63,568 nt of DNA from Gammaproteobacteria bacterium (GCA_016744375.1 JADGEM010000020.1:1-63568); one strand, 5' to 3'; shown: positions 27,282-37,937, counted from the stretch's first letter. Made by a program: numbers and translations. The notes: generated by a model from the letters alone, not told the origin.

Positions 27282-28624
27282 TTCAGCTCTGCGAAGAGAT
27301 CGTGTTCGCTATTATCAATAATTTCAACATCAATAAAATCACCGGAATTCAGACCGGCAGTTTGATCAATTGGTGTCCCTTGTAATTCATCCTCCAGGGC
27401 ATCAATAAAAACCAGTCCATCTACATCCGGTGCATCTGCAGCACTACGGGCAATAATACCTTTCTCATCTATTGAGTCAATAATTACCCTCATGGACTGT
27501 CCAATTTTTGCCTGCAGTTTATTAAAACTGATTTCAGACTGAGCTTCCATTAAACGTGCAAGTCGTTCTTCTTTTATCGTCTCTGGTACCGGATTTGCCA
27601 GTTTATTTGCAGCAGCACCATCAACGGGTGAATATTTAAATGCCCCAACCCGATCAAACTGAATTGCCTTTGTGAAATCAAGTAAATCTTCAAAATCCTG
27701 CTCACTTTCTCCAGGAAAGCCAACAATAAATGTGCTTCTCAGGGTGATATCCGGGCAAACATCACGCCATGAAGCAATTCGCTTTAGCATATTTTCAGAA
27801 TTTGCAGGACGTTTCATGGCCTTTAGAATTCTGGGGGAAGAATGTTGTAAAGGGATATCAAGATAGGGCAATATTTTACCCTCAGCCATAAGTGGAATTA
27901 CATCATCGACATGCGGATAGGGATAAACATAATGCATGCGAACCCAGGCATCCAGCTCACCCAGTGCCGAGGCCAGTTCTTTAAAACGAGTTTTCACAGG
28001 TTTACCCTGATGGAAACCCATTTTATATTTGGTGTCTAAACCATAAGCAGAAGTATCTTGTGACACAACCAGTAATTCACGAACACCCGCATGAACCAGG
28101 TTTTCTGCTTCTTGCAAAACACCTCCTATTGTTCGGCTGACCAGTTTCCCTCGTAATGAAGGGATAATACAAAAGCTGCAATTATGATTACACCCTTCTG
28201 ATATTTTCAAATACGCATAGTGCCGGGGTGTCAGTTTAATTCCGCCTTCAGGGATCAGGCTGGTATAAGGATCGTGTTCTGGAGGAATATGCTCATGCAC
28301 AGCTTCCATTACTTCTTCCAGAGCATGTGGCCCGGTTACAGCAAGCACATCAGGATGTGTCTGCTGTACAATATCACCCTTGCCTCCCAGGCAACCGGTC
28401 ACAATGACCTTGCCATTTTCAGCTAAAGCTTCACCAATGGCATCCAGAGACTCTTCTACCGCATCATCAATAAAACCGCAGGTATTCACTACAACCATAT
28501 CAGCATTCTGGTATGAATCACCGATATCATAGCCTTCAGCACGGAGACGGGTCAGTATCTGTTCTGAATCAACTAATGCTTTGGGGCATCCTAAGCTGAT
28601 AAAACCAATTTTGTGCGCACTCAT
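27278..28624 (-). CDS. rimO: Ribosomal protein uS12 methylthiotransferase RimO
   Basis: RimO (448 residues) is a radical-SAM enzyme that adds a methylthio group to Asp 89 of ribosomal protein S12. The N-terminal UPF0004 domain has its cluster cysteines ([35 protein letters not shown]). The radical-SAM CxxxCxxC is in [20 protein letters not shown]. The C-terminal TRAM domain ends the protein. [14 protein letters not shown] and TFIVGFPGE are typical. It is followed with a four-base overlap by the truncated cmoA and then cmoB, forming one unit concerned with translation. Confidence 0.97.
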   Translation of the reverse strand: MSAHKIGFISLGCPKALVDSEQILTRLRAEGYDIGDSYQNADMVVVNTCGFIDDAVEESLDAIGEALAENGKVIVTGCLGGKGDIVQQTHPDVLAVTGPHALEEVMEAVHEHIPPEHDPYTSLIPEGGIKLTPRHYAYLKISEGCNHNCSFCIIPSLRGKLVSRTIGGVLQEAENLVHAGVRELLVVSQDTSAYGLDTKYKMGFHQGKPVKTRFKELASALGELDAWVRMHYVYPYPHVDDVIPLMAEGKILPYLDIPLQHSSPRILKAMKRPANSENMLKRIASWRDVCPDITLRSTFIVGFPGESEQDFEDLLDFTKAIQFDRVGAFKYSPVDGAAANKLANPVPETIKEERLARLMEAQSEISFNKLQAKIGQSMRVIIDSIDEKGIIARSAADAPDVDGLVFIDALEDELQGTPIDQTAGLNSGDFIDVEIIDNSEHDLFAELK

Positions 28625-28744
28625 ATATAAGCCTGATAACCTGATGCTTGAAAAATAAAGCCATTATACCAACATTAATTGTTTAACCTAATTAAATCAG
28701 TTAAACCCAGAAAAATCATTTGAATAAACTAAAGGATTGAACTA

Positions 28745-29050
28745 ATGAAGAAATTACTCTTATTAACAGCCACTACAACTCTACTTTTGGCTGGTTGCAG
28801 TCGGGATTATACACCCGTGGCTGGCGCGAGCGGTGAAGATATTTACAAGGGAGCCTGCATGGAATGTCATGAAGCTATTGAAGGTAAAGACAATATTTTT
28901 TATGAACTGGATGCACAAAAGAAAAATACTGACTTCTTTGCTGACAAAATCAGCTCCGGCAGCCTATTGATGCCCAAGTTCCCCAATATTACCGGGGATA
29001 ACCTTAAAGCAGTCAGTCAATATGCATTGGATCATTCAATTGACAAATGA
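28745..29050 (+). CDS. Small cytochrome c lipoprotein
   Basis: The 101-residue protein has a lipoprotein signal peptide with lipobox LLAGC near residue 18. The single heme site is CMECH in YKGACMECHEAIEG, and the likely distal ligand is Met in SLLMPKFPNITGD. It is a class I c-type cytochrome anchored to a membrane on the periplasmic side, probably an electron carrier. The gene is monocistronic with a hairpin downstream. A specific partner oxidase is not visible in the window. Confidence 0.88.
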   Translation: MKKLLLLTATTTLLLAGCSRDYTPVAGASGEDIYKGACMECHEAIEGKDNIFYELDAQKKNTDFFADKISSGSLLMPKFPNITGDNLKAVSQYALDHSIDK

Positions 29051-29094
29051 GCTTTAATCGATAGAGGCAATGTCATCTAGAAGCTATGCCATCC

Positions 29095-29124
29095 AGTCTG
29101 TCGTTCCTTTCTTAACGACAGACT
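29095..29124. terminator. Hairpin downstream of the cytochrome c gene
   Basis: AGTCTGTCGTT (29095-29105) pairs perfectly with AACGACAGACT (29114-29124), loop eight bases. No U run follows, so its use as a terminator is uncertain. Confidence 0.5.
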
Positions 29125-29401
29125 GCAACTAAATATATCATCATCTTATTAAATCTATTAAAAAATAGATCCCCTCGTTATTAGACAAAATACCAGATTA
29201 TACTGTTAACATAAGCTTTGTAGGATATATATTACAATATTGGTAATTATATCCAGCTAAACCCTATAGAGTTTGAACAATGTCATAAATATGAAAATTT
29301 AAGCATGCAGAACTTGCTAATATCCCTATCTCTCTTATTATAAATAAAGGTTCAGTCATTTTTAACTGTTCAAAATATAAGATTTAACTGCCGGATTAGC
29401 T
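29125..29401. other. AT-rich non-coding region upstream of the cNMP-binding protein gene
   Basis: I see no reading frame with coding character here. The stretch presumably holds the promoter of the gene starting at 29402, but no unambiguous promoter boxes can be assigned. Confidence 0.4.
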
Positions 29402-29869
29402 ATGAATATTAATAAAGATCTTGAGTATCTGATTTCTGAAATTCCTATTTTTAACGAGTTGGATGCAGATGATACTGAAATATTGTCAAAATATCTGTTT
29501 CCCAAAGATTTACAGACAGGTGGTCTGGTTTGCAAAGAAGGACAGCATGGTAGTTTTTTGAGCTTTGTTGCCATGGGAGAGCTGGAAATAGTTAAAACAC
29601 TTGATAAAAAAGAAGTTGTGATATCAACAATCAGTGAGGGCGGTTCTTTAGGTGAGATGGCTTTAATTGACGGTTTAACACGTTCAGCAACCGTGAGAGC
29701 CTGCCGGCCTTCAACCATCCTCATTTTACGACGTGATGACTTTAATACTCTGCTAACGCAGCATCCTGCAGTTGGCATCAAAATTCTCAAAGGCATTGCA
29801 CGCCTCCTGAGCTTAAATCTTAGAAAGGCATCCGCCCAAATTACAACTTATATGACAATGACGCAGTAA
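29402..29869 (+). CDS. Cyclic-nucleotide-binding-domain protein without DNA-binding domain
   Basis: The 155-residue protein is a single cNMP-binding beta barrel: PIFNELDADDTEILSKYLFP, the phosphate-binding cassette GGSLGEMALIDGLTRSATVR and RRDDFNTLLTQHPAVGIKIL. The Arg in the cassette (TRSATVRA) is kept, so ligand binding is possible. No helix-turn-helix follows, unlike Crp/Fnr. It may act as a stand-alone sensor subunit or adaptor. The gene is convergent with der and monocistronic. Confidence 0.85.
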   Translation: MNINKDLEYLISEIPIFNELDADDTEILSKYLFPKDLQTGGLVCKEGQHGSFLSFVAMGELEIVKTLDKKEVVISTISEGGSLGEMALIDGLTRSATVRACRPSTILILRRDDFNTLLTQHPAVGIKILKGIARLLSLNLRKASAQITTYMTMTQ

Positions 29870-29910
29870 TAATCTGTAACACCGGGAGTGTGAACGTGTC
29901 ACCCATGCTC

Positions 29911-31350
29911 CTATCGATTCGTTCTCTTATTCTTCTTACCGCTGTATTTTTTCACCATATTTTTAGTCTGGCGATGACGTTTAACCATGAGTTGCTTGGA
30001 TTTGTCATTATTTCTTTTGGTACCACGATATGGATTAGAGCTGTTATTAAACTGTAGCCGAATGGGTGTTGCTTCCAGTTTGAGCCACTTACGAAAGGAA
30101 CTCATAAGATAACGTTTATAAGATTCAGGGATGTGCTCGGTCTGATTACCATGAATGACGATCAAAGGCGGGTTTTGCCCTCCCTGGTGAGCATAACTCA
30201 GTTTAATGCGGCGACCGCGAGCCAGCGGCGGCTGGTGCATTTTTACGGCATCTGACAATAATGCTGTTAGTTTCGCCGATTGGTGTCTTTTCATTGCTGA
30301 TTCATAAGCTTTATCAACAGAGTCATAGAGTAAACCTACACCGCTGCCATGCAAAGCCGAAATATAATGATATTTAGCATAATCAAGAAATGGCAGACGG
30401 CGTTCTAATTGCTCTTTAACAAACTCCCGTGCATCTTTAGTCATGCCATCCCATTTATTAATCGCTATAATCAATGCCCTGCCGGTATCAAGTACATAGC
30501 TCAACAGATGCAAATCCTGATCGGTAATGCCTTCATGAGCATCCAGCATCAGGATAACAACATGAGCAGATTCAATGGCCTGCAATGCTTTAATAATGGA
30601 AAATTTTTCGATGGTTTCCTTAACACGACTGCGTCTTCTGACACCTGCCGTATCAATGAAAGTATAACGCTGTCCGTCTCGCTCAAAAGGAATGAAAATA
30701 CTGTCCCGTGTGGTACCGGGCAGATCAAATGCTACGACCCGCTCTTCTCCCATCAGGCGATTAATAAGAGTTGACTTACCAACATTAGGACGCCCGACAA
30801 TTGCCAGTTTAATGCCGCTTTTTTCAAATGAATCTTCATCTAACTCATCATCTGTCGCTTCAGGTATTTCTGATAATAATTCTTCCATCAATGGTGCAAT
30901 ACCATCACCATGAGATGCAGAAACGGCATAAGGCTGCCCCAGACCCAGAGAATAAAAATCTGACTCGACAACATCTTCATCCATGCCTTCAGCTTTATTA
31001 ACCAGAACAATGATTTCTTTGCCCAGAGCCCTCAAGTGTTGAGCGATGTTTTGATCATGCCCGGTAAGACCGCCCCGACCATCCACCAGAAACAGAATAA
31101 TACTGGCTTCCTGCATCGCCAGATAAGCCTGTGACTGCATCAGAGTATCAACGCCTTCATCTTCACCGCTTAAACCGCCGGTATCAATGACAATATAAGG
31201 ACGATCGCCCACAATACCATCACCATACTGCCTGTCTCTAGTCACTCCCGGCATATCTGCCACGAGCGCATCACGAGTTTTAGTGAGTCGATTAAAGAGT
31301 GTTGACTTGCCCACATTGGGGCGCCCGACAAGGGCTATTACCGGTTTCAT
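29911..31350 (-). CDS. der: Ribosome biogenesis GTPase Der (EngA)
   Basis: Der (479 residues) assists assembly of the 50S ribosomal subunit. It has two GTPase domains in tandem: the first with LVGRPNVGKSTLFNRL, DTGG and NKAE near residue 118, the second with IVGRPNVGKSTLINRL near 183, DTAGVRRR and NKWD. A C-terminal KH-like domain (about 360-450; PPLIVIHGNQTEHIPESYKR) follows, with a basic tail rich in Lys and Arg. It is the last gene of the leftward rlmN-to-der unit and starts 26 bases after bamB. Confidence 0.97.
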   Translation of the reverse strand: MKPVIALVGRPNVGKSTLFNRLTKTRDALVADMPGVTRDRQYGDGIVGDRPYIVIDTGGLSGEDEGVDTLMQSQAYLAMQEASIILFLVDGRGGLTGHDQNIAQHLRALGKEIIVLVNKAEGMDEDVVESDFYSLGLGQPYAVSASHGDGIAPLMEELLSEIPEATDDELDEDSFEKSGIKLAIVGRPNVGKSTLINRLMGEERVVAFDLPGTTRDSIFIPFERDGQRYTFIDTAGVRRRSRVKETIEKFSIIKALQAIESAHVVILMLDAHEGITDQDLHLLSYVLDTGRALIIAINKWDGMTKDAREFVKEQLERRLPFLDYAKYHYISALHGSGVGLLYDSVDKAYESAMKRHQSAKLTALLSDAVKMHQPPLARGRRIKLSYAHQGGQNPPLIVIHGNQTEHIPESYKRYLMSSFRKWLKLEATPIRLQFNNSSNPYRGTKRNNDKSKQLMVKRHRQTKNMVKKYSGKKNKRTNR

Positions 31351-31376
31351 ATCTTATTTATCAGTGAATGTAATTA

Positions 31377-32609
31377 TTAGTTGATTTTCAATGCAGCTAA
31401 AGTGCCGCCATTGCCATAAATGAAAATGGTTTCGCCCTGAGCCTGAGGCTGCACATGAAAACCATCACTATCAATCTTTTTACGACCGATAAGTTCACCA
31501 TCCAGGCGGGAAATTATATGGATATATCCTTCAAAATCACCCACTAACACGTAGTCACCAATGGCAACTGGGGCAGTCAGTTTACGATAGGCCAGTTTAT
31601 CCTGCTTCCAGAGCATATCACCGGAAACACGATCAACTGCCCACAGGTTACTATCAGAATCCGTTACATAAACATGTCGTTCATCAGCTGAAATTCCCGC
31701 ATAGGAAGACATTTCCTTGGCCCATAAAACTTCACCTTCCAAGGCATCAATTGCAACAATTCGTCCCTGATAAGACACCACATATAGAACACGACCAACC
31801 AGAATCATACTGCCATCAATATCAACCAAACGCTCTAAATCAGTACGCCCCCTGGGAACAGATGCATTAGCCTCCCATAGTAAACGCCCATGTTGTATAC
31901 CCACAGCGGCGACTTTACCACTGTCAAAACCAGTAAAAACCAGCTCTCGTCCACCAAGTAGCGGACTGCTGTTGCCACGCAGGGTCAGGACAGGTACACC
32001 TCGATCATACACCCATAATTGACTGCCGTTTTCAACACTTAAACCATAAATACGGCCGTCACCTGTACGGACAACCAGAATGTTATCCTGTACCAGTGGT
32101 GATGACAGCATGACGCTGCTTAATTCTTTTTTCCACTGAATCGCCCCCGTATCAGCATCAACAACAATAACTTCACCCCTGTTATCACCCACAACAAGGA
32201 TACCTTCACCATGCCCGACACCACCGGTGATCGTCGTTTCAAGTTCTATTTGCCAGTTAATACTGCCAGAACCCTGACTCAAAGAGGTCAATTGGCCTTC
32301 ACGATCGATAGTAAATATTTCAGAATCAGTGATAGCTGGTTTTAAATCAACAAAAGCTTCATCCAGTCCAACTCCCACATCCTTGCTCCAGACAGAATGA
32401 ATCTGAACCGTCTCACTGATATCTTCCAGTTCTGTAGGCGGAATGGTATTGTCTTCACCACCAAAAAAGCTGTCAGTCCAACCGCAGCCCAAAAGAGAAA
32501 GACTTAACAGGCTGACCACAGAGAACCCAGTCATTCGCCTTAATAGAGAAAGAGAATCATTAAGGAAATATTTTTCTTCTGACATGAGTTTATCTATACA
32601 TTCAGACAT
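31377..32609 (-). CDS. bamB: Outer membrane protein assembly factor BamB
   Basis: BamB is the beta-propeller lipoprotein of the BAM complex that inserts outer-membrane proteins. The lipobox is LLGCGWTD, followed by eight PQQ-like repeats with motifs such as GSINWQIEL, GAIQWKKEL, GSQLWVYD, GRLLWEAN, GEVLWAKEM and GDMLWKQD. The ATG at 32609 overlaps the preceding stop (TAATG), implying coupling. An ATG at 32585 is also possible. An ATG at 32534 would leave the signal peptide without its positive charges, so I disfavour it. Order yfgM-bamB-der is the usual one. Confidence 0.95.
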   Translation of the reverse strand: MSECIDKLMSEEKYFLNDSLSLLRRMTGFSVVSLLSLSLLGCGWTDSFFGGEDNTIPPTELEDISETVQIHSVWSKDVGVGLDEAFVDLKPAITDSEIFTIDREGQLTSLSQGSGSINWQIELETTITGGVGHGEGILVVGDNRGEVIVVDADTGAIQWKKELSSVMLSSPLVQDNILVVRTGDGRIYGLSVENGSQLWVYDRGVPVLTLRGNSSPLLGGRELVFTGFDSGKVAAVGIQHGRLLWEANASVPRGRTDLERLVDIDGSMILVGRVLYVVSYQGRIVAIDALEGEVLWAKEMSSYAGISADERHVYVTDSDSNLWAVDRVSGDMLWKQDKLAYRKLTAPVAIGDYVLVGDFEGYIHIISRLDGELIGRKKIDSDGFHVQPQAQGETIFIYGNGGTLAALKIN

Positions 32610-33238
32610 TATGAATTCCCTAAATCATTACGCTTTACTCTTAGTATCTGCGCATTGGCACCAATGGCTGCATAAGCTTCTAGTGCCTGATCATAAGCTG
32701 AACGAGCATCACTCACACGTTTTAGTGCAACAAGAATATCACCTTTTACTTCCAGATAGCTGGCCTTAAACGCACCTTGTTCAACATTCAGAAGTTTTAA
32801 AGCTTCCTCATTTTTACCCTGTGCAGACATTAATGTCGCCAGACGAATTCTTGAGATATGCTGTAAATTGTGAGCCTGACCATGTTCAATAACCCACTGA
32901 AATTTTTCTTCAGCTTCCGATAATTTACCAGATTCAATCAATTGTTTTGCTTCAAGCATTGCAGAGAGATCAGCATAAGGATATTCAGAATAGTCATTCA
33001 GCATGGTTTCAACTTGCTGAGCAATAACTTCATTCTTGCCTTCCCTGACAGTCTGCAGAATATGATCATATTCAATTGAGGCCGTTTGCGCCTTAACAAC
33101 CTGACTTTGCTTCCATTGTTGAACCCCAACAATACTGCCCAACCCCACAACGGCTAGAAGAACAGCCATTTTATAGTTTTCGCTCCACCATTTTTTTATG
33201 GCTTCAACCTGTTGTTCTTCTGTTTCGTAATTATCCAT
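32609..33238 (-). CDS. yfgM: YfgM-family periplasmic TPR-like protein (ancillary SecYEG chaperone)
   Basis: The 209-residue protein begins with a cytoplasmic helix (TEEQQVEAIKKWWSENYKMA), one membrane segment (about 25-42, VLLAVVGLGSIVGVQQW), then a periplasmic helical-repeat domain. YfgM in E. coli associates with SecYEG and PpiD. The position between hisS and bamB is the conserved one. The start lies 10 bases after the hisS stop. Confidence 0.93.
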   Translation of the reverse strand: MDNYETEEQQVEAIKKWWSENYKMAVLLAVVGLGSIVGVQQWKQSQVVKAQTASIEYDHILQTVREGKNEVIAQQVETMLNDYSEYPYADLSAMLEAKQLIESGKLSEAEEKFQWVIEHGQAHNLQHISRIRLATLMSAQGKNEEALKLLNVEQGAFKASYLEVKGDILVALKRVSDARSAYDQALEAYAAIGANAQILRVKRNDLGNS

Positions 33239-33248
33239 TTTTTTATTC

Positions 33249-34559
33249 CTAAAAACTGACTAACTTATTCATTAATTCTATAATTTGAGATTGTGATAAT
33301 TGCTCTTGCTGAGGCTTATCAGAATCCCGGCTGGCACGTAAATATTTCACAGTGATGGCATTATTATCCAGCTCATCATCACCCAGTATCAGTGCAATCT
33401 TTGCCTGACTTTTATCTGCTCGTTTCATTTGACTCTTAAAACTACCACCGCCGCAAACTGTAAGGACACGAACGCCGGAAACATCATTGCGCAATTGCTC
33501 TGCCAGAGCCAGGCCTGAATTTTGTGCGCGCTCCCCCATCATTAACAGAGCTGCATGAGGGTGCTTCAAGTGTTTTTCCAGTTCATCATTGTCAACCAGA
33601 CTGATGAGGCGCTCTAGTCCCATTGCAAAACCCACTGCGGGAGTATCCCGACCACCTAATTGTTTCACTAGCCCGTCATAACGACCGCCGGCGCAGATAG
33701 TACCCTGCGCGCCCAGCTTATCAGTTACCCACTCAAACACAGTTTTGCTATAGTAATCCAGTCCACGAACCAGTCGTGTATTGATCTCATAAGCAATACC
33801 TGCACTATCAAGATAAGCACATAAACGCGTAAAGTGTTCTTTAGATTCATCATCAAGATGATCCATGAGACGCGGAGCCTTCCCAATCATATCCTGCATC
33901 GCTGGATTTTTACTGTCTAGAATCCGTAAGGGGTTTGACTCTAAACGACGCAGACTGTCTTCATCCAGAAGCGGTTTATTCTCTTGTAGATAATCCGTCA
34001 AAATGCTTCGATACACCTCTCTTGATGACGGAGTTCCTAAGGAATTCAACTGTAATGTCACTGAATCAGAGAGACCCAATGCCTTCCACAGGCGGGCAGT
34101 CATACAAATTAATTCTGCATCGATATCCGGCCCATCCAGCCCGAAGACTTCTACACCGATTTGATGAAACTGTCGATAGCGCCCTTTTTGCGGCCTCTCA
34201 TGACGAAACATAGGCCCCAAATACCACAACCTTTGCTGCTGATTGACCAGTATACCATTTTGTACTCCAGCTCGTACACAGGCAGCGGTGCCTTCAGGTC
34301 TTAATGTTAAACTGTCACCATTGCGATCATCGAAAGTGTACATTTCTTTTTCAACAATATCGGTTACTTCACCTATTGAGCGTTTAAACAGAGCTGTTTT
34401 TTCAACGATTGGGAAGCGTATTTCATCATAATCGTAACTTTGCATGAGTTGGCGCAATTTTTCTTCAACAAATTGCCAGGCGGGTGTTTCATCAGGTAGG
34501 ATGTCATTCATTCCGCGGATTGATTGGATTTTTTCTGCCAAGGTCGTTCCCATATTCAA
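33249..34559 (-). CDS. hisS: Histidine-tRNA ligase
   Basis: HisS (436 residues) is a class II aminoacyl-tRNA synthetase. Visible motifs are [20 protein letters not shown] at the start, [14 protein letters not shown] (motif 2 region begins), [25 protein letters not shown] and motif 3 [11 protein letters not shown]. The C-terminal anticodon-binding domain follows. In many gammaproteobacteria ispG lies between rodZ and hisS; here only about 30 bases separate them and ispG is absent. Confidence 0.97.
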   Translation of the reverse strand: MNMGTTLAEKIQSIRGMNDILPDETPAWQFVEEKLRQLMQSYDYDEIRFPIVEKTALFKRSIGEVTDIVEKEMYTFDDRNGDSLTLRPEGTAACVRAGVQNGILVNQQQRLWYLGPMFRHERPQKGRYRQFHQIGVEVFGLDGPDIDAELICMTARLWKALGLSDSVTLQLNSLGTPSSREVYRSILTDYLQENKPLLDEDSLRRLESNPLRILDSKNPAMQDMIGKAPRLMDHLDDESKEHFTRLCAYLDSAGIAYEINTRLVRGLDYYSKTVFEWVTDKLGAQGTICAGGRYDGLVKQLGGRDTPAVGFAMGLERLISLVDNDELEKHLKHPHAALLMMGERAQNSGLALAEQLRNDVSGVRVLTVCGGGSFKSQMKRADKSQAKIALILGDDELDNNAITVKYLRASRDSDKPQQEQLSQSQIIELMNKLVSF

Positions 34560-34590
34560 TGTAAAATTTATAATACTAAGTTTAAAAACG

Positions 34591-35577
34591 CTATTTTACA
34601 TTAAATCGAGCAACATTTTTCTCATTTATGTACTTTGCATGGTCAAAGACTTTTCCGCTAAGACTCACTTTAACCACTCTGGCATCCCCAAGAAAAACTT
34701 TATATGGCATTTTTCCTTCAAGTTTCAGGATTTTAGGTGCTTTTTTTAGACCCATTGCCAGAATTTTATTGTTGGCATCTTTAATACTCACCCATGAATT
34801 ACCAGAAAATTCCAATATCAACTGGTTATCCACAACCATTTCAGGTGTTGACTCAGTACTTCCCGGAGATGGATTTCCAGCCGCTAGTGAAGAAATTTCT
34901 GAGCTTGATGTTGAGCCTTCAGTAAGTAAAGAGTTTTCAGCAGGCTCAGTTAATAAAGAGCCTTCATCTTGAGAAATAGCGGTGTCTTCTTCAGGTGAAT
35001 CATAGGAACCATCCAGCTTCGGCAACAATAAAACACTGGCATCAGCGTTCATTTTCTCAATATCGGTTTCTACATCCTGACTTATAGCCTCTAATTCGAT
35101 ACTCTGATCATCCGTATTATTGAGAAAATTACTGGATAAATAACCCCAGAGTTTCCAGCCACCCATTGCCAGAACAAGAATAATCAACAGACTCAATAAA
35201 GGCTTCACTATGACCGAAAGAGTAGAACCTATGATAGAACTCCCCGGCACCTCTCTTCCTTTAATGATTTTTAACTCTGGATTCAGGGCATCATCACTAC
35301 GATTATTTTTATAATATTCTAGCAAAGGCTCAGGCGGTATTTTTAATAATTTTGCGTAATTACGAATATAACCACACACAAAAGCAGCAACTGGCAGCTG
35401 AGTATAGTCCTCACTTTCCAGAGCCTGTATTATTTGTTTGCTCAGGTGCAATTTCTGGGAGATATCATCAATGCTCAAATTTTTTTCATCGCGAGCCGTT
35501 TTAAACCGGTACCCAAACCCATCTTCCCTGGTGGCAATGATATCCTTTAATTCTTGTTGTTCTGATTGTTTGTCCAA
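34591..35577 (-). CDS. rodZ: Cytoskeletal protein RodZ
   Basis: RodZ links the MreB cytoskeleton to the membrane. The N-terminal helix-turn-helix ([40 protein letters not shown]) is followed by a membrane segment ([20 protein letters not shown]), a Ser/Glu-rich periplasmic linker and a C-terminal DUF4115 domain ([20 protein letters not shown]). I favour a TTG start at 35577: AGGA lies nine bases upstream and it begins two bases after the pilW stop. The ATG at 35610 overlaps pilW by 31 bases and has no ribosome site. Either is possible. Confidence 0.9.
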   Translation of the reverse strand: MDKQSEQQELKDIIATREDGFGYRFKTARDEKNLSIDDISQKLHLSKQIIQALESEDYTQLPVAAFVCGYIRNYAKLLKIPPEPLLEYYKNNRSDDALNPELKIIKGREVPGSSIIGSTLSVIVKPLLSLLIILVLAMGGWKLWGYLSSNFLNNTDDQSIELEAISQDVETDIEKMNADASVLLLPKLDGSYDSPEEDTAISQDEGSLLTEPAENSLLTEGSTSSSEISSLAAGNPSPGSTESTPEMVVDNQLILEFSGNSWVSIKDANNKILAMGLKKAPKILKLEGKMPYKVFLGDARVVKVSLSGKVFDHAKYINEKNVARFNVK

Positions 35578-35579
35578 GA

Positions 35580-36383
35580 TTAGTATTCCTGCTTGCCTTG
35601 ATAAAACCATTTTGTTTCATCAGTATCGGGATATTTGCTTTTTAACTGCAATTCAAAGCTGGAGAGAGTATTCAAATCAGGATCATCAAGCTGATTAAGA
35701 ATATTAATCCCTAACCATAATGCATCGGCATCTGGAATGGATGATCGGTAATAACGCTCAAAATAATTCCATGAAAAATAGTAATCTCCGCGTTTATAAT
35801 TCACTTTTGCCATGCCAAGCAATGAACGGGAAGAATTTGGATTCAAAACCAGAGCTTTGCGATACAATGATTCTGACATGTCTAACTTATCATTGCTTAA
35901 AGCACACCAGGCGGCGCTTTGGTATGCATTTGCCCGGTTTGCATACACCGGATTATTGAGGACTTTGCTAAATATTTTCCGAGATTCCTCAAACTGCTTC
36001 TGTTCACATAGAAAGATTGCATAATTATTTAAAATAGAAGGAGCATGAGGTGCTAGCTTTAATGCTTTGTCAAACTGTTGCTCTGCTTTATTGGGCCGCT
36101 CCAGACGGCTGTATAGAACACCTAAATAACTGTGAGCCAATGCATAGTTGGGATCCAGTCTAATGGACTTATTCAGCTTAATAAGTGCCCGCTCATATTC
36201 ACCTTGAGCAAGATAGCCAGCGCCCAGTTGCGCATTAAGACTGGCGACACGATTGTCAGATTCTTTGGCTTCTGAGTAACGAACTTCCAGACCCGAATCA
36301 TCCGCGCCATTATCATCAAGTGGTGTACTCTGGCATGCATTGAGTGCATAGACAGAGAGTAATATCACCATTATTTTTTTCAT
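35580..36383 (-). CDS. pilW: Type IV pilus biogenesis/stability protein PilW (PilF)
   Basis: The 267-residue lipoprotein (signal MKKIMVILLSVYALNACQS, lipobox LNAC) is a row of TPR repeats: LGAGYLAQGEYERALIKLNK, YALAHSYLGVLYSRLERPNK, APSILNNYAIFLCEQKQFEE and others. It is the pilotin that lets the PilQ secretin assemble in the outer membrane. The position between rlmN and rodZ is the conserved one. Confidence 0.93.
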   Translation of the reverse strand: MKKIMVILLSVYALNACQSTPLDDNGADDSGLEVRYSEAKESDNRVASLNAQLGAGYLAQGEYERALIKLNKSIRLDPNYALAHSYLGVLYSRLERPNKAEQQFDKALKLAPHAPSILNNYAIFLCEQKQFEESRKIFSKVLNNPVYANRANAYQSAAWCALSNDKLDMSESLYRKALVLNPNSSRSLLGMAKVNYKRGDYYFSWNYFERYYRSSIPDADALWLGINILNQLDDPDLNTLSSFELQLKSKYPDTDETKWFYQGKQEY

Positions 36384-36409
36384 TTAGCCCAATCCCCTTT
36401 TACCCTGTT

Positions 36410-37561
36410 TTACCTGTGTCTTATTATACGCCGACTTTTATCTTTTACTTTTCCTGCAAGCTGACCGCAGGCTGCATCAATGTCTTCGCCCCGAGTTTTC
36501 CTTATCACTGCAACATAACCCGCTTTGTATAATATATCTTTAAAACGATTAATTGTTTGCATTTTTGAGCAATCAAATTCGCTATTGGGAAATGGATTAA
36601 ATGGTATTAAATTGATTTTGCAGGGCAGTTTTTTTAGTAGTGCAGCCAATTCATGAGCATTCTTCTCACTATCATTAATTCCCGCTAACATAACATATTC
36701 AACAGTAAACTGCTTCTTTTTCGTATCTCCGCTGAAATAAAACCGACAGGCCTCTAAAAGCTCTTTTATCGGGTATTTTTTATTTAGTGGTACAATTTTA
36801 TTTCGAATCTGATCATTGGGTGCATGCAGCGAAATAGCCAGGCTGACATCACAGACTTCACGCAAACGTCTTAGTGCAGGAACAACACCTGCCGTACTGA
36901 TCGTCACTCTGCGTTTTGACAAACCATAGGCATGATCTTCCAGCATCAAGTGAATCGCTTCAACCACATTTTCAAAATTAAGTAAGGGCTCACCCATGCC
37001 CATTAACACAACATTGGTAATCACTCTGTTTTTAGAGTCCTGCACTTTTCCGTGTTTTGATTGAGCAATGGAGGCTTGAGCTAGCGGGTTTAAAGCTCGA
37101 TTGGCTACCCATAATTGCGCTATAATTTCTGCACTGGTTAAATTCCTGTTAAATCCCTGCTTTGCTGTTGAACAAAAACCGCAATCCAGTGCACAACCCA
37201 CTTGTGAAGAAACACATAGAGTACCTCGATTGTCTTCAGGAATATAAACGGTTTCAATACTATTGCCGCCATCCAGACGCATGAGCCACTTAATAGTACC
37301 ATCACTTGCTTTTTGTTCCGCAATAATCTCTGGAGCTCTGATCTCAGCAATTTTACTTAATTTTTTTCGTAATGCCTGACTGACATTACTCATTTGAGTA
37401 AAATCATCCGCTCCAAATTGATGAATCCATTTGAGGACTTGTACCGCACGAAAAGGTTTCTCACCAATTTCAGTGAAGAAAGCTTTCATATGTGCTAAAT
37501 CATAGCCCAATAAATTAACTTTTGCTGATGCAATCTGTGACACGCTTGTATCAGAATTCAT
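36410..37561 (-). CDS. rlmN: Dual-specificity 23S rRNA/tRNA adenine-C2 methyltransferase RlmN
   Basis: RlmN is a radical-SAM enzyme that methylates A2503 of 23S rRNA and A37 of some tRNAs. The cluster motif is in SSQVGCALDCGFCSTAKQGF; the catalytic Cys pair includes the one near the C-terminus in DIDAACGQLAGK. GMGEPLLNFENV and LHAPND are typical. I take the ATG at 37561 (MNSDTSVSQ), since the ten residues before it are hydrophobic and that part overlaps a terminator stem. It heads the unit rlmN-pilW-rodZ-hisS-yfgM-bamB-der. Confidence 0.95.
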   Translation of the reverse strand: MNSDTSVSQIASAKVNLLGYDLAHMKAFFTEIGEKPFRAVQVLKWIHQFGADDFTQMSNVSQALRKKLSKIAEIRAPEIIAEQKASDGTIKWLMRLDGGNSIETVYIPEDNRGTLCVSSQVGCALDCGFCSTAKQGFNRNLTSAEIIAQLWVANRALNPLAQASIAQSKHGKVQDSKNRVITNVVLMGMGEPLLNFENVVEAIHLMLEDHAYGLSKRRVTISTAGVVPALRRLREVCDVSLAISLHAPNDQIRNKIVPLNKKYPIKELLEACRFYFSGDTKKKQFTVEYVMLAGINDSEKNAHELAALLKKLPCKINLIPFNPFPNSEFDCSKMQTINRFKDILYKAGYVAVIRKTRGEDIDAACGQLAGKVKDKSRRIIRHR

Positions 37562-37593
37562 AATTTTTAATCTGCTTATAAGCCAAAACAAAG

Positions 37594-37627
37594 AAACCCA
37601 CTCTCTTAGTTAAAGGCGAGTGGGTTT
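37594..37627 (-). terminator. Terminator after iscX
   Basis: AAACCCACTC (37594-37603) pairs perfectly with GAGTGGGTTT (37618-37627), loop 14 bases. On the minus strand the stem is followed by CTTTGTTTTGG, a T-rich tail, so it should end the iscX transcript before rlmN. Confidence 0.7.
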
Positions 37628-37736
37628 AAGCTATTTCAATGATAATAGCATGGATATCGACTTGTGTTACTATTTAGTCTTTATTCTTCATCTGAAAAAA
37701 GAAAAATTAATAGGAAACATGATAATCATCACATAT

Positions 37737-37937
37737 TTACTCTCTATCGGAAATCCAGGCCATTTGAATGGCTTCCAGAATCTGCTCACCACAATGTTCT
37801 TCCACCCCTTCAAAATCTTCCAGAGCCAAAACCCAGGCCATGAGATCAGGGAAATTAACATACCGGGGATCCACATCAGGATGCTGTTCATCCAGTTCAA
37901 TCACTACTTCATGAGTGTCAGTCCATCTTAAGCCCAT
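37737..37937 (-). CDS. iscX: Fe-S cluster assembly protein IscX
   Basis: IscX (66 residues) is a small acidic protein that binds IscS and iron and tunes cluster assembly. The sequence starts MGLRWTDTHEVVIELDEQHP and contains DVDPRYVNFPDLMAWVLALE, typical of the family. Normally it follows fdx at the end of the isc operon. Here about 1.8 kb with a terminator, a transposase remnant and a PEP-CTERM gene lie between, so it must be transcribed separately. Confidence 0.93.
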   Translation of the reverse strand: MGLRWTDTHEVVIELDEQHPDVDPRYVNFPDLMAWVLALEDFEGVEEHCGEQILEAIQMAWISDRE

